From JASTVH01 sp042862465 (GTDB taxonomy: Bacteria; Pseudomonadota; Gammaproteobacteria; Pseudomonadales; Oleiphilaceae): a DNA stretch of 64,000 nt. How positions within the stretch are numbered: the stretch's first letter is position 1; each line of letters begins with the position of its first letter. Location: NCBI GenBank assembly GCA_042862465.1, contig JASTVH010000002.1:496001-560000 (forward strand). Direction: 5' to 3'. The notes beneath the pieces were generated by a model. The model was not told the DNA's origin. It did no database searches and saw only the letters and a program-made list of their open reading frames with translations. This document shows positions 25,320-34,642 of the stretch, in pieces. The position numbers and the translations under genes are program-made.

Positions 25320-27704
25320 ATGGATGTTATCAACAGCGCTCCCCGCTTTCGATCAGTTGGTTTCGACCGCAGAGTCTGGCTTGAAACCGCAGTGTTGGGG
25401 CTTTTCTGCCTGCTAGGTAATATGCTCAGCCTCCCCCTGCTCTTCGGCATGGACTTCCTCTTTGGATCCGTTGCCGCGATGCTGGCGGCCGCCCGACTGA
25501 GTCTCATGGGTGTGGCACTCGTGGCTGCATTGGGCGGCGTGTATACGGTTTTCCTTTGGGCCCACCCCTATGGGCTGATCGTCTTTACGGTTGAGGCGTT
25601 GACCGTGGCCATGCTGTTTCGGCGTGGACTCAGGAATCTGGTACTCGCGGACATGTGCTACTGGCTGTTCCTGGGTGGCCCCCTGGTTTATGTCCTCTAC
25701 ACAGGGGCGCTGGGTATGCCCGACCTGGCGGCCTTCCTGGTGGTGCTCAAGGACATGGTCAATGGGCTGTTCAATGCGCTGATTGCAGAGGTTCTGCTAC
25801 TCGCGCCCTGGTGGCTGCGCAAGTATCGAGGAGCGATCGACGTCAGGCGCGCCCACCTGTCCCGACATCTGTTTACCGTTCTGGTGGCAGCGGTCTGGGT
25901 CGTCGCGCTGGTTCCGGTGCTGTATTACACCCAGCAGGAAAAGACGGATTTCCAACACAGGCTGGTAGAGAGCTTCTCCCGTGAGGCCGCTATCCTGGAA
26001 GAAAAACTCACGGCTCAAGAGGAGCAGGAGTCTGGAGAATGGCAGTCACTGCTGGAGCGGGAATTGCGTCGTTTTGCACCTGAGGGCGGGCTGGCGCTAC
26101 TTTCGCCGGAGGGCGATCTGGTGGCCAGTGTCGGAGAGGTACGCGAAAGCGCTGCAAGCCCCGGACCCTTACAGATGCTGGAGAGCGGATTGCAACTGTG
26201 GTCGCGCAGTGGCATTGCCAACCCCATGAAGCGCTGGCAGCAAAGCCGGTATCGTTTTTCCATGCCCGTGCATGATCCTGAGAATGACACGTTGCGCGGT
26301 TATTTTGTGATGGAGCAGGCCGCGGGGCCGTTTGTTGCCCGCCAGCAGGAACGGGTATCGCTGCAGATAGCGTTCCTGGCCATCGTGACAGTCCTTGGCA
26401 GCCTTCTGGCGGTCAGCCTCAACAGGAGTCTGACCGCCCCGCTGGATCTCCTCGCCAGGGTGGCGCGCAAAACCACCAACGGTGTACTGATCACCGATAC
26501 CCAGGGGCGTGTGACCTGGCTCAACGAAGGTTTCCAGCGGATATCCGGCTACAGCCTGGAAGACCTGCGTGGACGCAAGCCCGGGGATGTGCTGAAGGGG
26601 CCGGCAACATCGCCTGAGACGGTACAGCAGATTGAGCAGGCACTGCGTGACAGACAGCCGTTCAACGTGGATCTGGTGAATTACACACCCGAGGGTTCGT
26701 CTTACTGGGTCAACCTGCGTTGCGACCCATTACGAGACGAAAAGGGGCGTTTTGAGGGCTATATCGCCATAGAAACCGAAATCACAGACCGCAAGCTGGC
26801 TGAGCAGCGGTTGTTGGAGTCGGAACGGGTTTTTCGTAATGCCAATGAGGCCATCATCATCGCCGATGGCAGCGGGATCGTCCTGGACGTCAACGACGCG
26901 TTCGGGCGTATTACCGGGTGTGGCCGCGACGAAGTCCTCGGCCAAACCGTGCCGCAACTGCTGCCGCTGCAGGAGGCGCTGGAAAACCTTCCGGATACCC
27001 TTCTGGGGCAGCTGGAGGAAACGGGCCGCTGGGAGGGCCAGCGCAGGATTCGTTGCCGGGGTGGCGCTCTGTGCAGTATCTGGCAGACCATCAGTGTACT
27101 GCGGGACGATCAGGGGCGGCCTTCGCGCTACATCTGCCTGTTCAATGACATCACGCCGTTGAAAGAGCGCGAAGAGGATCTTGAGCAAAAGGCCAACCAT
27201 GACAGCCTTACCGGACTCCCCAATCGACTTCTGCTGCTGGATCGTCTTGGTCAGGCCATGGCCCATGCCCGGCGAAATGCACAGTGGCTGGCCGTAGTCT
27301 ATATCGATCTGGATGGGTTCAAGGCGGTCAATGATGTCCACGGCCACGATGTTGGCGACCGGCTGCTCGTGGCCATGTCCGCTCGCATGCGGCATGTCCT
27401 GCGGGAGACCGACACCCTGGCGCGCCTGGGTGGAGACGAGTTTGTGGCACTGATTGGGGAGCTGCCTGATTCTTCGGAACTGGAATCATTACTGGAGCGG
27501 CTGCGGGCGGCCATCGCGCCTGCCGAACGCATCAATGGGGCGATTGCCCAGGTGACAGCAAGCATTGGCGCTACCGTATATTCCCAGTTCGAGGGTGTCG
27601 ACGCCGCCCGATTGCTCAAGGAGGCGGATCATGAAATGTACCTGGCCAAGCGCAGCGGCAAAAATCGGGTGCGAATCGCCCACAGGGAGCGTTCCGCGTC
27701 CTGA
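25320..27704 (+). CDS. Membrane PAS-PAS-GGDEF diguanylate cyclase
   Basis: A 794-residue protein starting MDVINSAPRF at 25320 (a TTG two codons earlier is possible). The N-terminal third has seven or eight membrane helices (about 20-220), a periplasmic stretch (about 220-350) and another helix (about 350-370). Two PAS domains follow (about 385-490, with WLNEGFQRISGYS; and 510-615, with VNDAFGRITGCG). The GGDEF domain is at about 625-790, with the active motif GGDEF (about 703-707) and an I-site RETD five residues upstream. No EAL domain follows. It should synthesise c-di-GMP in response to a membrane or PAS-sensed cue. It is followed 104 bp later by a GAF-HD-GYP phosphodiesterase, giving a make-and-break pair. 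Confidence 0.93.
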   Translation: MDVINSAPRFRSVGFDRRVWLETAVLGLFCLLGNMLSLPLLFGMDFLFGSVAAMLAAARLSLMGVALVAALGGVYTVFLWAHPYGLIVFTVEALTVAMLFRRGLRNLVLADMCYWLFLGGPLVYVLYTGALGMPDLAAFLVVLKDMVNGLFNALIAEVLLLAPWWLRKYRGAIDVRRAHLSRHLFTVLVAAVWVVALVPVLYYTQQEKTDFQHRLVESFSREAAILEEKLTAQEEQESGEWQSLLERELRRFAPEGGLALLSPEGDLVASVGEVRESAASPGPLQMLESGLQLWSRSGIANPMKRWQQSRYRFSMPVHDPENDTLRGYFVMEQAAGPFVARQQERVSLQIAFLAIVTVLGSLLAVSLNRSLTAPLDLLARVARKTTNGVLITDTQGRVTWLNEGFQRISGYSLEDLRGRKPGDVLKGPATSPETVQQIEQALRDRQPFNVDLVNYTPEGSSYWVNLRCDPLRDEKGRFEGYIAIETEITDRKLAEQRLLESERVFRNANEAIIIADGSGIVLDVNDAFGRITGCGRDEVLGQTVPQLLPLQEALENLPDTLLGQLEETGRWEGQRRIRCRGGALCSIWQTISVLRDDQGRPSRYICLFNDITPLKEREEDLEQKANHDSLTGLPNRLLLLDRLGQAMAHARRNAQWLAVVYIDLDGFKAVNDVHGHDVGDRLLVAMSARMRHVLRETDTLARLGGDEFVALIGELPDSSELESLLERLRAAIAPAERINGAIAQVTASIGATVYSQFEGVDAARLLKEADHEMYLAKRSGKNRVRIAHRERSAS

Positions 27705-27808
27705 TGGCCGGGGATATCACAGGCTGTTGTGATCCGGGAGGTTGTCGTTGCTATTCTTTCTATACTAACGGGTAGCCGGCTGTTTCCCTGCGATGGACGA
27801 AGCAGATC

Positions 27809-28942
27809 ATGAATGAACATGTGGATACTCTGAACAAGCTCAACAGCGATTCGCCCATCAACAAGAAGCTGCAGTTCGTGCATGCCACCATTCAGGAACG
27901 ATACCCGTCCATTACCCGCATTGCGGTGGCGCTGTTTGACGACAAGAGCCGGACACTCAGTACCTTCATCTACAGCAGTGACCGCCCCAGCCCGCTCTAT
28001 CACTATCAGGCCCGCATCGATGAGGTGCCGTCCCTGAAAAAACTCATGGAGAATGGGGCCACCCGGGTCATCGACGATATGCCGCGGGCACTGGCCTCGG
28101 AAAAACCCAGTGAGCATACCCGGGCGCTGTTGGAAGGCGGCTTTCAGTCCTCCTACACCTTCCCGATGTTTACCAACGGCGTCTTTCTGGGGTTCATTTT
28201 CTTCAATGCCACCCGACCGGGTTTCTTTGAGCCGGCGGTGTTGGCTGAACTGGACATGTCGGCCCACCTGATCGCGCTGCTGATCTATAACGAGCACGCC
28301 ACGGTCCGGACCCTGATCGCCACGGTCCGCTCGGCACTGCTGATGACCCATTCCCGGGATCCGGAGACCGGAAGCCACCTTGAGCGCATGGCCCGCTACT
28401 CCCGGATGATTGCCCAGGCCCTGGCAGAGCGCCATAACCTGAGTGACGAATACATCGAGCACATCTATCTCTTCGCGCCGATCCACGATGTCGGCAAGCT
28501 CAAGGTGCCCGACCGTATCCTCAAAAAGGCCGGCAAACTCGATCCCCGGGAAATGCAGCAGATGCGCCAGCACGCCCGTTACGGCCGCGAGCTGATTGAA
28601 GCCCTGCTGGAAAACTACCAGTTGGAAGGTGTGGGCTATGTCTCGATGCTCAAGAACATTCCGCTGTACCACCATGAAAAACTCAACGGCGAAGGCTACC
28701 CGGAAGGGCTGGCGGGGGAAGCGATTCCATTGGAGGCGCGCATTATCGCTGTGGCTGACATTTTCGACGCGCTCACCAGCCGTCGTCCCTATAAGGACGC
28801 CTGGAGCAACGAGGAAGCGATCGCCGAGCTGCGGCGATTGGCTGGCGTACAGTTGGATGAGGAATGTGTGGAAGCGTTGGTGGGCCAGCGTCGGGAGATC
28901 GAGGAAGTGCAGCATCTGTTCAAGGAGAACGACTTTGGTTGA
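27809..28942 (+). CDS. GAF-HD-GYP c-di-GMP phosphodiesterase
   Basis: A 377-residue soluble protein. A GAF-like sensor covers residues 15-170 (ITRIAVALFDDKSRTLSTFIY; SYTFPMFTNGVFLGFIFFNAT), then an HD-GYP domain (185-360). Motifs are complete: HLERMARYSRMIA, IHDVGKLKVPDRIL, HARYGRELI, and YHHEKLNGEGYPEGL (the GYP as EGYP), then DIFDALTSRRPYK. It should degrade c-di-GMP. It is downstream of the membrane GGDEF gene on the same strand, and a lone periplasmic binding protein gene follows. Confidence 0.93.
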   Translation: MNEHVDTLNKLNSDSPINKKLQFVHATIQERYPSITRIAVALFDDKSRTLSTFIYSSDRPSPLYHYQARIDEVPSLKKLMENGATRVIDDMPRALASEKPSEHTRALLEGGFQSSYTFPMFTNGVFLGFIFFNATRPGFFEPAVLAELDMSAHLIALLIYNEHATVRTLIATVRSALLMTHSRDPETGSHLERMARYSRMIAQALAERHNLSDEYIEHIYLFAPIHDVGKLKVPDRILKKAGKLDPREMQQMRQHARYGRELIEALLENYQLEGVGYVSMLKNIPLYHHEKLNGEGYPEGLAGEAIPLEARIIAVADIFDALTSRRPYKDAWSNEEAIAELRRLAGVQLDEECVEALVGQRREIEEVQHLFKENDFG

Positions 28943-29037
28943 CGCCTCGGAAGCCAGCGTGACATTGCATTTTGGTGCACTTGGCCACGTTCGCGTTATA
29001 GTCGGATTCACTATCCAATGATGTGGAAAGACACACC

Positions 29038-29835
29038 ATGAATCGTGTCTGTCTGTTTTTTCTGTTGTTGATTGCCGTCTTACCGTCTTCCTTTGCGGCC
29101 ACTACCGCGAATACGCTCAAAGTCCGGGTGACGGATTTCCCTCCCAATTACTATCAGGGGCCCGATGGGCATTGGCAGGGGTTGAGTGTGGAGCTGGCCG
29201 CCGCAATCATTGAGCGTGCAGGCTATCGCCCGGTATTCGTGGAACAGCCCTGGGCCCGCGGGCTGAAATCCATGCGGTCGGGAACCCTGCACTATATGAC
29301 CAACATGCAGCGCACGGCGGAACGTTCGGAATACCTCAACTGGCTGGGGCCGGTTCGCCAGGACGAGATGGTGCTGATTGTCCATGCCAAAGACCGGGCC
29401 ATGCCGGTAGACAGCCTGGAGGACATGGTTCGGGTTTGCCATCAGCGCAAAAAGCGCTTTGGCTATCAGCCTGGCGTTTTCTACTCGGAGGAGTTTGAGC
29501 GACGTATTGGCCAGGACCCTGAATTCGCTGCCTGTTTCGAAGCCATCAGCCAGGGCGAACTGAACTTCCGCAAGGTCATGACCCATCGCATTCTGGGTTT
29601 TTTCGAATCCCGTATCGCCGCCATTTACCGGATGCAGAACAACCCTGATTACCGGGCGCTGGCGCTCCACCCCTTCGTCCTCAGCCGCTCGGATGTCTAT
29701 CACGGCATCAGTCAGGCGGGCGTCGCGCCGGACGTGCTCAAGCGGCTAAGGCAAGCCTACCTGGCCCTGGTCAACGAGGGGACATTGGCGGAGATCGTGG
29801 ACCGCTACCAGTCCCCGGCAAAACCGGGGACCTGA
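29038..29835 (+). CDS. Lone periplasmic solute-binding protein (SBP family 3)
   Basis: A 265-residue protein. The ATG at 29038 follows GGAAAG and starts a signal peptide (MNRVCLFFLLLIAVLPSSFA). The mature part has the family 3 fold: VRVTDFPPNYYQGPDGHWQGLSVELAAAIIERAGY, PWARGLKSMRSG, and a second lobe (FGYQPGVFYSEEFERRI). Such proteins bind amino acids or other small ligands for ABC uptake or for sensor kinases. No ABC permease or ATPase is nearby. Neighbours are an HD-GYP phosphodiesterase and a chemoreceptor, so a sensory role is a fair inference. Confidence 0.88.
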   Translation: MNRVCLFFLLLIAVLPSSFAATTANTLKVRVTDFPPNYYQGPDGHWQGLSVELAAAIIERAGYRPVFVEQPWARGLKSMRSGTLHYMTNMQRTAERSEYLNWLGPVRQDEMVLIVHAKDRAMPVDSLEDMVRVCHQRKKRFGYQPGVFYSEEFERRIGQDPEFAACFEAISQGELNFRKVMTHRILGFFESRIAAIYRMQNNPDYRALALHPFVLSRSDVYHGISQAGVAPDVLKRLRQAYLALVNEGTLAEIVDRYQSPAKPGT

Positions 29836-29871
29836 GGCCGCCACCACCGGTGGAGCTGCCGTGCAGTCGGG

Positions 29872-31485
29872 TTACAGCTGGAACCGGGAGACAGAGCCCT
29901 TGAGCCGGTGGGCCTCTTCCAGCAGTGCCTCCCCGGCCTGGCTGGACTCGTCCACGCCGCTCACCGCCTCGCCCGAGGCGGCACTGATCTGTTGCAGGCG
30001 TCGGCTCATATCCTCGGCGACGGCGCTCTGCTCTTCGGTGGTGGAGGCCACCTGGGTGTTCATGTCGGTGAGTTGAGTCACCGCCTCCCGGATGGCGTTG
30101 AACTGGTGCTGGGCATCCGAGGCGCGCTCGGCCCCCTGGGCACTGGTTTCGCGGCCGCTTTCCATGGCGCCTACCGCCTGCTTGATGCGACCCTGAAGGC
30201 TCTCGATCATGCGCTGAATATCGTGACTGGCGCTCTGCACCTTGGCGGCCAGCCCCCTCACCTCGTCGGCCACCACGGCAAAGCCGCGCCCGTCTTCACC
30301 GGCCCGGGCCGCTTCGATGGCGGCATTGAGGGCCAGCAGATTGGTTTGCTCGGCCACACCCTGGATCACTTCGAGGATGTTGCCGATCTCGCCGGATTCG
30401 CGTTCCACCTCGCTCATCAGGGCGGCCGTTTCAGCCATCTCCCGGGCCAGGCCTTCCACATCCTGCAGCAGTGGGGTCATGACCGCATGCCCGGTCGATA
30501 CATTCTCGTCCGCGGCCTTGGCCGCATCGGCTGCCGAAGCGGTATGCCCGGCTACATCGGCGACACTCGACTGCAACTCCTCCATGGCGGCGGCCACCTG
30601 TTCGGTTTCCCGGGTCTGTTCGTTGAGGCGATGGCTGGCCTGCCCAAGGCCGGAAGACAGCTGGGTCACTGAGGTCACCAGGGAATCGGCCGCGCCCAGG
30701 ATGTGGCTGACCAGCGAATGCAGATCTTCGCGCATGCGGTTGGTTGTCGCCGCGAGTTGGCTGACTTCATCCTTGCCGGAGACCGGCAGGGGATTGCCCG
30801 AAAGACGACCCTGGGCAATGCCCTCCAGGGCCTGGGTCACGGCCGGCAGTTGGCGGATACCGCGAACATTGAGAATCAGCATCATCACCAGGGCGAGAAT
30901 CAGTACCACCGACGAGCCCAGGGCCCAGTTCTGCCCCAGCGCCTCGCCGTGACTCAGTTCATGGGTTCTTTCCTGTGCGTTCGCCACGGCTTCATCAACA
31001 AACCGGTTGAGTTTGTCGCTGAGCCTGCTGGCGGCCTGGTCAAACTTCGGCATCATCCGGTTGCCGGCGCTGGGCCCGTCCTGCATATAGGCTTCTGCCA
31101 TTTGCCGGCCAATAAGGTAATAGGGGGCGAAGGCCTGCTCCAACGACTGGTACTCCCCGGCGTTGTCCGGATCGATTCGCTTGAGTTCTGCCAATGCGGA
31201 CTTGAATCGTTGGGCGTTGCTTGCGGCTTCGTCCAGGCCGTCATCGAGACCGTCCAGCCCGCGGGTGGCACTGATGTCCGACAGAAACTGCTGCACCTGG
31301 ACCACATTGAGCCGGGCCCGATGCGCCAGATTCAGCTTGGTGAGGGTTGTGTCGGCGAGAGTGCGGGAATGGTCGAGGTTTTGTTCGGCGGTGACGGTGA
31401 TCATGACGGCCTGGCCGATCACCAACATCAGGAACAGGGCGCCAAGGCCCAAAAGACGGAAACGCAGACTGTGCCAGTTGAACAT
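29872..31485 (-). CDS. Methyl-accepting chemotaxis protein
   Basis: A 537-residue chemoreceptor. AAAAGGAG precedes the ATG at 31485. Helix 1 (about 8-30) and helix 2 (about 185-208) bracket a four-helix-bundle periplasmic domain (LNLAHRARLNVVQVQQFLSD and an ERTHELSHGEALGQN end). A HAMP domain (RQLPAVTQALEGIAQGRLSGN) and the long signalling hairpin follow, with the hallmark tip EVIQGVAEQTNLLALNAAIE. The ligand is unknown. It is convergent with the lone solute-binding protein gene, which could be its periplasmic ligand carrier. Confidence 0.95.
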   Translation of the reverse strand: MFNWHSLRFRLLGLGALFLMLVIGQAVMITVTAEQNLDHSRTLADTTLTKLNLAHRARLNVVQVQQFLSDISATRGLDGLDDGLDEAASNAQRFKSALAELKRIDPDNAGEYQSLEQAFAPYYLIGRQMAEAYMQDGPSAGNRMMPKFDQAASRLSDKLNRFVDEAVANAQERTHELSHGEALGQNWALGSSVVLILALVMMLILNVRGIRQLPAVTQALEGIAQGRLSGNPLPVSGKDEVSQLAATTNRMREDLHSLVSHILGAADSLVTSVTQLSSGLGQASHRLNEQTRETEQVAAAMEELQSSVADVAGHTASAADAAKAADENVSTGHAVMTPLLQDVEGLAREMAETAALMSEVERESGEIGNILEVIQGVAEQTNLLALNAAIEAARAGEDGRGFAVVADEVRGLAAKVQSASHDIQRMIESLQGRIKQAVGAMESGRETSAQGAERASDAQHQFNAIREAVTQLTDMNTQVASTTEEQSAVAEDMSRRLQQISAASGEAVSGVDESSQAGEALLEEAHRLKGSVSRFQL

Positions 31486-31873
31486 GAATACTCCTTTTCG
31501 CGGCTGTGGCAGCCCCTGCCGCCGTGCTGGCGGACGGGATCGGACCTGAAGGGAACCGGGCCTTGAGGGGATGAAAGCACGGTGATCCGAAGCTGATGTG
31601 ACGTCTTTGAGTATAGGTGGGTGTTTTTTGATCGGCTGGCCGAATATTGCAGAGTTCGCCAGAGGCGCGGGTTGTGATCCGTTGGTGTTCATTCCTGATG
31701 TGTCATTGGTGAACGGATGCCCTCCATTCGCGGGCAGTCCCCAGGCTACAGAATGGTAATGCCAAAGCGCTTTCGCCGACATTTTATCTCGTCATAAAGT
31801 GTCCTTGGGACATCAGGAAATGCCCCAATCATGACGGCACAACCATTTCCCGGCACAGAGAAGGGAGGCTGGT
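31486..31873. other. 388-bp gap without a gene
   Basis: This lies between the divergent chemoreceptor and metallo-beta-lactamase/rhodanese genes. The frame upstream of the chemoreceptor ATG remains open to 31782 but looks non-coding. A 7-bp inverted repeat (31677-31683 with 31712-31718) is visible. No terminator or clear promoter stands out apart from the ribosome sites. Confidence 0.4.
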
Positions 31874-33238
31874 ATGCAACTCGAGAAGATCAAGACCGAG
31901 GGAATCGCGCATCTCTCCTACATGGTGATCGACGGTAAACAGGCGGCAGTGATCGATCCCCGCCGTGATACCGAGCAGTATCTGGAAAAGGCCCGCAATG
32001 CCGGTGCCCAAATCACCCACGTGTTCGAGACCCACCGTAATGAGGACTATGTAGTGGGCTCCCATGCCCTTGCCGAGCAGACCGGGGCCCGGGTGTATCA
32101 TGGCCCGGTGGATGGCGGCGAGGCGGTTCGTCATGCCAATACCGTGCGGGAGAATGACCAGTTCGATATCGGTTCGGCCCGCCTGCGGATTCTGGAAACC
32201 CCCGGTCATACCCACGACAGCATTTCCATTGCGCTTATGGACACGGATGTATCGGAGCAGGATCCGGTGGCTGTCTTCACCGGAGACACCCTGTTTATCG
32301 GCGATGTGGGGCGTACGGACTTCTATCCGCAACAACGCGAAGAAATGGCTGCCCAGCTGTACCACAGCCTGTTCGATAAGCTGTTGCCCCTGGGGGATGG
32401 CGTGATGGTGCTGCCTGCCCACGGCGCCGGTTCGGTCTGTGGCAATGCCATGGCCGATCGCGAGTTCTCCACGCTCGGCTTTGAGCGGCAGCAAAACCCA
32501 CGGCTGCAGCTGTCTCGTGATGAATTCATCAAGGCCAAGAGCGAGGAACACCACTATATCCCGCCCTACTTCGAGGCCATGGAAGAAGCCAACCAGAATG
32601 CGCCGGGACGCTCGGAAGTGCCCCACCCGCTCCCCCTTGGGCCTTCCGAGTTTGGCAAGGCGCTTGAAAACGGCGCACTTGCGGTGGATCTGCGCACAGC
32701 CGAAGCCTATTGCGGGGCTCACATCCCCGGCAGTCTCTCCTTGCCGGCGGACGTCATTCCCGCTTACGCCGGATGGATGCTGCGCTACGACCAGGACCTG
32801 GTGCTGATCGCTGATGGCCCGGCCATGCTGGATAGCGGTGTGCACGCCTTGTATCGGCTCGGGTTCGATCGCATCCAGGGCTACCTGCAGCCAGACATGA
32901 CCGCCTGGGAAGCCAGCGGCGCGGACTACCGCGGTGTCCCGACGCTCTCTGCCAAAGGCCTGAAAGCACGTTATGACGAGGGCGAAGCATTTGCCCTGCT
33001 GGACGTGCGCAGTATCGAGGAGTTCGAAGCGGGCCACTTGCGCGATGCCACGCACCTGTATCTGGGGCATCTCCCGGACCAGCTGAAAGAACTCCCTCGC
33101 GAGCGCCCGATCGTGACGTTCTGCGGCAGTGGCAAGCGCGCCAGCGTCGCGGCCTCTCTGCTGCTGCGCCATGGCTTCCGTCAGGTTGAGAACTGCCTGG
33201 GCTCCATGCAGGCCTGCAAGGTCATTGGTTGCGACTAG
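31874..33238 (+). CDS. Metallo-beta-lactamase-fold/double rhodanese fusion (persulfide metabolism-like)
   Basis: A 454-residue protein after an AAGGGAGG site. The N-terminal 240 residues are a glyoxalase II/persulfide dioxygenase-like fold, but the metal motif HxHxDH is HRNEDY (residues 54-59): His54 and Asp58 remain while His2 is Asn and His3 is Tyr. Later ligands are kept (LETPGHTHDS; FTGDTLFIGDVGRTD; VLPAHGAGS). Two rhodanese domains follow. The first (about 255-345) lacks the catalytic Cys (LIADGPAMLD), while the second (about 355-450) has it (VTFCGSGKRAS, Cys417). Relatives with intact sites oxidise sulfane sulfur (ETHE1/CstB-like). The HRNEDY form looks like a conserved subfamily rather than decay, as the frame is intact. 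Confidence 0.88.
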   Translation: MQLEKIKTEGIAHLSYMVIDGKQAAVIDPRRDTEQYLEKARNAGAQITHVFETHRNEDYVVGSHALAEQTGARVYHGPVDGGEAVRHANTVRENDQFDIGSARLRILETPGHTHDSISIALMDTDVSEQDPVAVFTGDTLFIGDVGRTDFYPQQREEMAAQLYHSLFDKLLPLGDGVMVLPAHGAGSVCGNAMADREFSTLGFERQQNPRLQLSRDEFIKAKSEEHHYIPPYFEAMEEANQNAPGRSEVPHPLPLGPSEFGKALENGALAVDLRTAEAYCGAHIPGSLSLPADVIPAYAGWMLRYDQDLVLIADGPAMLDSGVHALYRLGFDRIQGYLQPDMTAWEASGADYRGVPTLSAKGLKARYDEGEAFALLDVRSIEEFEAGHLRDATHLYLGHLPDQLKELPRERPIVTFCGSGKRASVAASLLLRHGFRQVENCLGSMQACKVIGCD

Positions 33239-33286
33239 TCGTGTGCATTGGCGGGAAGCCGGTGCGATTGTGGGTAATCCGAACGC

Positions 33287-34477
33287 TCAGGCGGCCGCCA
33301 TCTCCCGAGCCACCGCTCGGGGTGCCCCTACAGCCAGCAGGACGGCCCCCGTCGAGCAGGCCAGCATGCTGGCCACGATGGGCAGCAGGGCCTCGCCGCC
33401 GAGGACCGAAGACAGGGCGCTGATGCCCCCGGCGATGGTGAACTGGGAGGCGCCGAGCAGTGCGGCGGCGGTGCCCCCCAGATGCGGGAAGTATTCCAGG
33501 GCATTGGCCATGTTGTTGGGCACGATGCCGCCCTGACAGCCTATGCCGGCGATGATGCAGGCAGCGACCAGCCAGAACGGTCCTTCCATTACCACCACGC
33601 TGACCAGGGCGATCAGCGCCAGCCATTGCATCACCACCTGGATACGCAACAGGGTGACCGAGTGGAATCGGCGCAGCAGCGGGCGGTTGATCAGATTCAG
33701 TATGGCCATCACCACGATGTTGGCGGCAAAGAGTATCGAAAACTGGCTATTGGAGAGCCCGAACCACTCCTGGTAAATGAACGAGGAGTGGGTGATGAAC
33801 AGCAGCATGGTGCTGAAGCACAGCACCTGGATCCCCACAAAGCGCATGGTGGCCCGATGGCGCAGCACCAGCAGGTAATTGGTGACCAGCGTGCGTGGCG
33901 GCGTGCGGACGCGCGGCTGCGCATACAGGCGCGGCAACAGCAGGCCGCGCAGGGCCAGTGCCAGGAACAGGGCGTAACCGGCGAGCACCAGGAAGATGCC
34001 CTGCTAGGTGCCCAGGGTTAGCACCAGCGTCCCCAGGGAGGGGGCGGCCGCCGGCGCGATGAACATGATCAGCCCGATCATGCCGAACAGCCGCGCGGCA
34101 TCCTGGCCGTTGACCTGATCACGCACGATCGCCGGCACCGACACCGCACAGAAGGCCCCGCCAATCCCCTGGATTACCCGCCAGAGCACCATGTCCGAGA
34201 GGCTATCGGCCAGTGAGACCATCACCGCGGCAGCGGCGAAGATGGCCAGGCCACCCAGCAGAATGGGGGCACGGCCATAGCGGTCGGACAGCGGACCGCC
34301 CACCAGTTGGGCCAGGCCCAGGGTGGTGACGTAGGCACTCAGGGTGAGGCCGACATCGTTGAGCCCCCTGTCAAAGGTTCCGGCAATGCTCGGGAACGCC
34401 GGCAGGTAGGCGTCCAGCGCCAGTGGCCCGAGGGCGACCGTCATGCCTAGCAGTACTGCGATCCGAAAATGCGACAC
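33287..34477 (-). pseudogene. Bcr/CflA-family MFS exporter gene interrupted by an in-frame TAG
   Basis: The 397-codon frame encodes a drug-resistance MFS protein with the N-terminal start MSHFRIAVLLGMTVALGPLALDAYLPAFP and the motif GGPLSDRYGRAPILLGG. Codon 158 is TAG (34004-34006), and the frame continues directly after it with QGIFLVLAGYALFLA. The family expects a Trp there (LGxWxxIFxVLAGY), so one G-to-A change in TGG would create the stop. The two open pieces are 157 and 233 codons. Either the gene is dead, or it is a sequencing error, or the stop is read through. GGTG-type ribosome sites precede the ATG. It is convergent with the rhodanese fusion. Confidence 0.85.
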
Positions 34478-34642
34478 CCTTCACCTCCCCTGAAAGAACA
34501 TAGGAAGCTAACAATGACGCGGAGTCTGGGCAATGCGCAGTTTCCGAAACGGCAGGGGGTCGCCTAAAGCGGTGCGGTATGCAGAGAGGGCCGGGACAGG
34601 CCACGGGGTTACCGTAACGCTGTCCCGGGATATGGGGTGGGA

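Noticed and set aside
27629..29011. A 460-codon minus-strand frame opposite the HD-GYP gene
   Set aside because: The plus-strand protein has complete HD-GYP motifs; the antisense frame is His/Gln/Arg-rich without a domain.
31829..33172. A 447-codon minus-strand frame opposite the rhodanese fusion
   Set aside because: Antisense to a well-supported fusion gene; no recognised domain or ribosome site.
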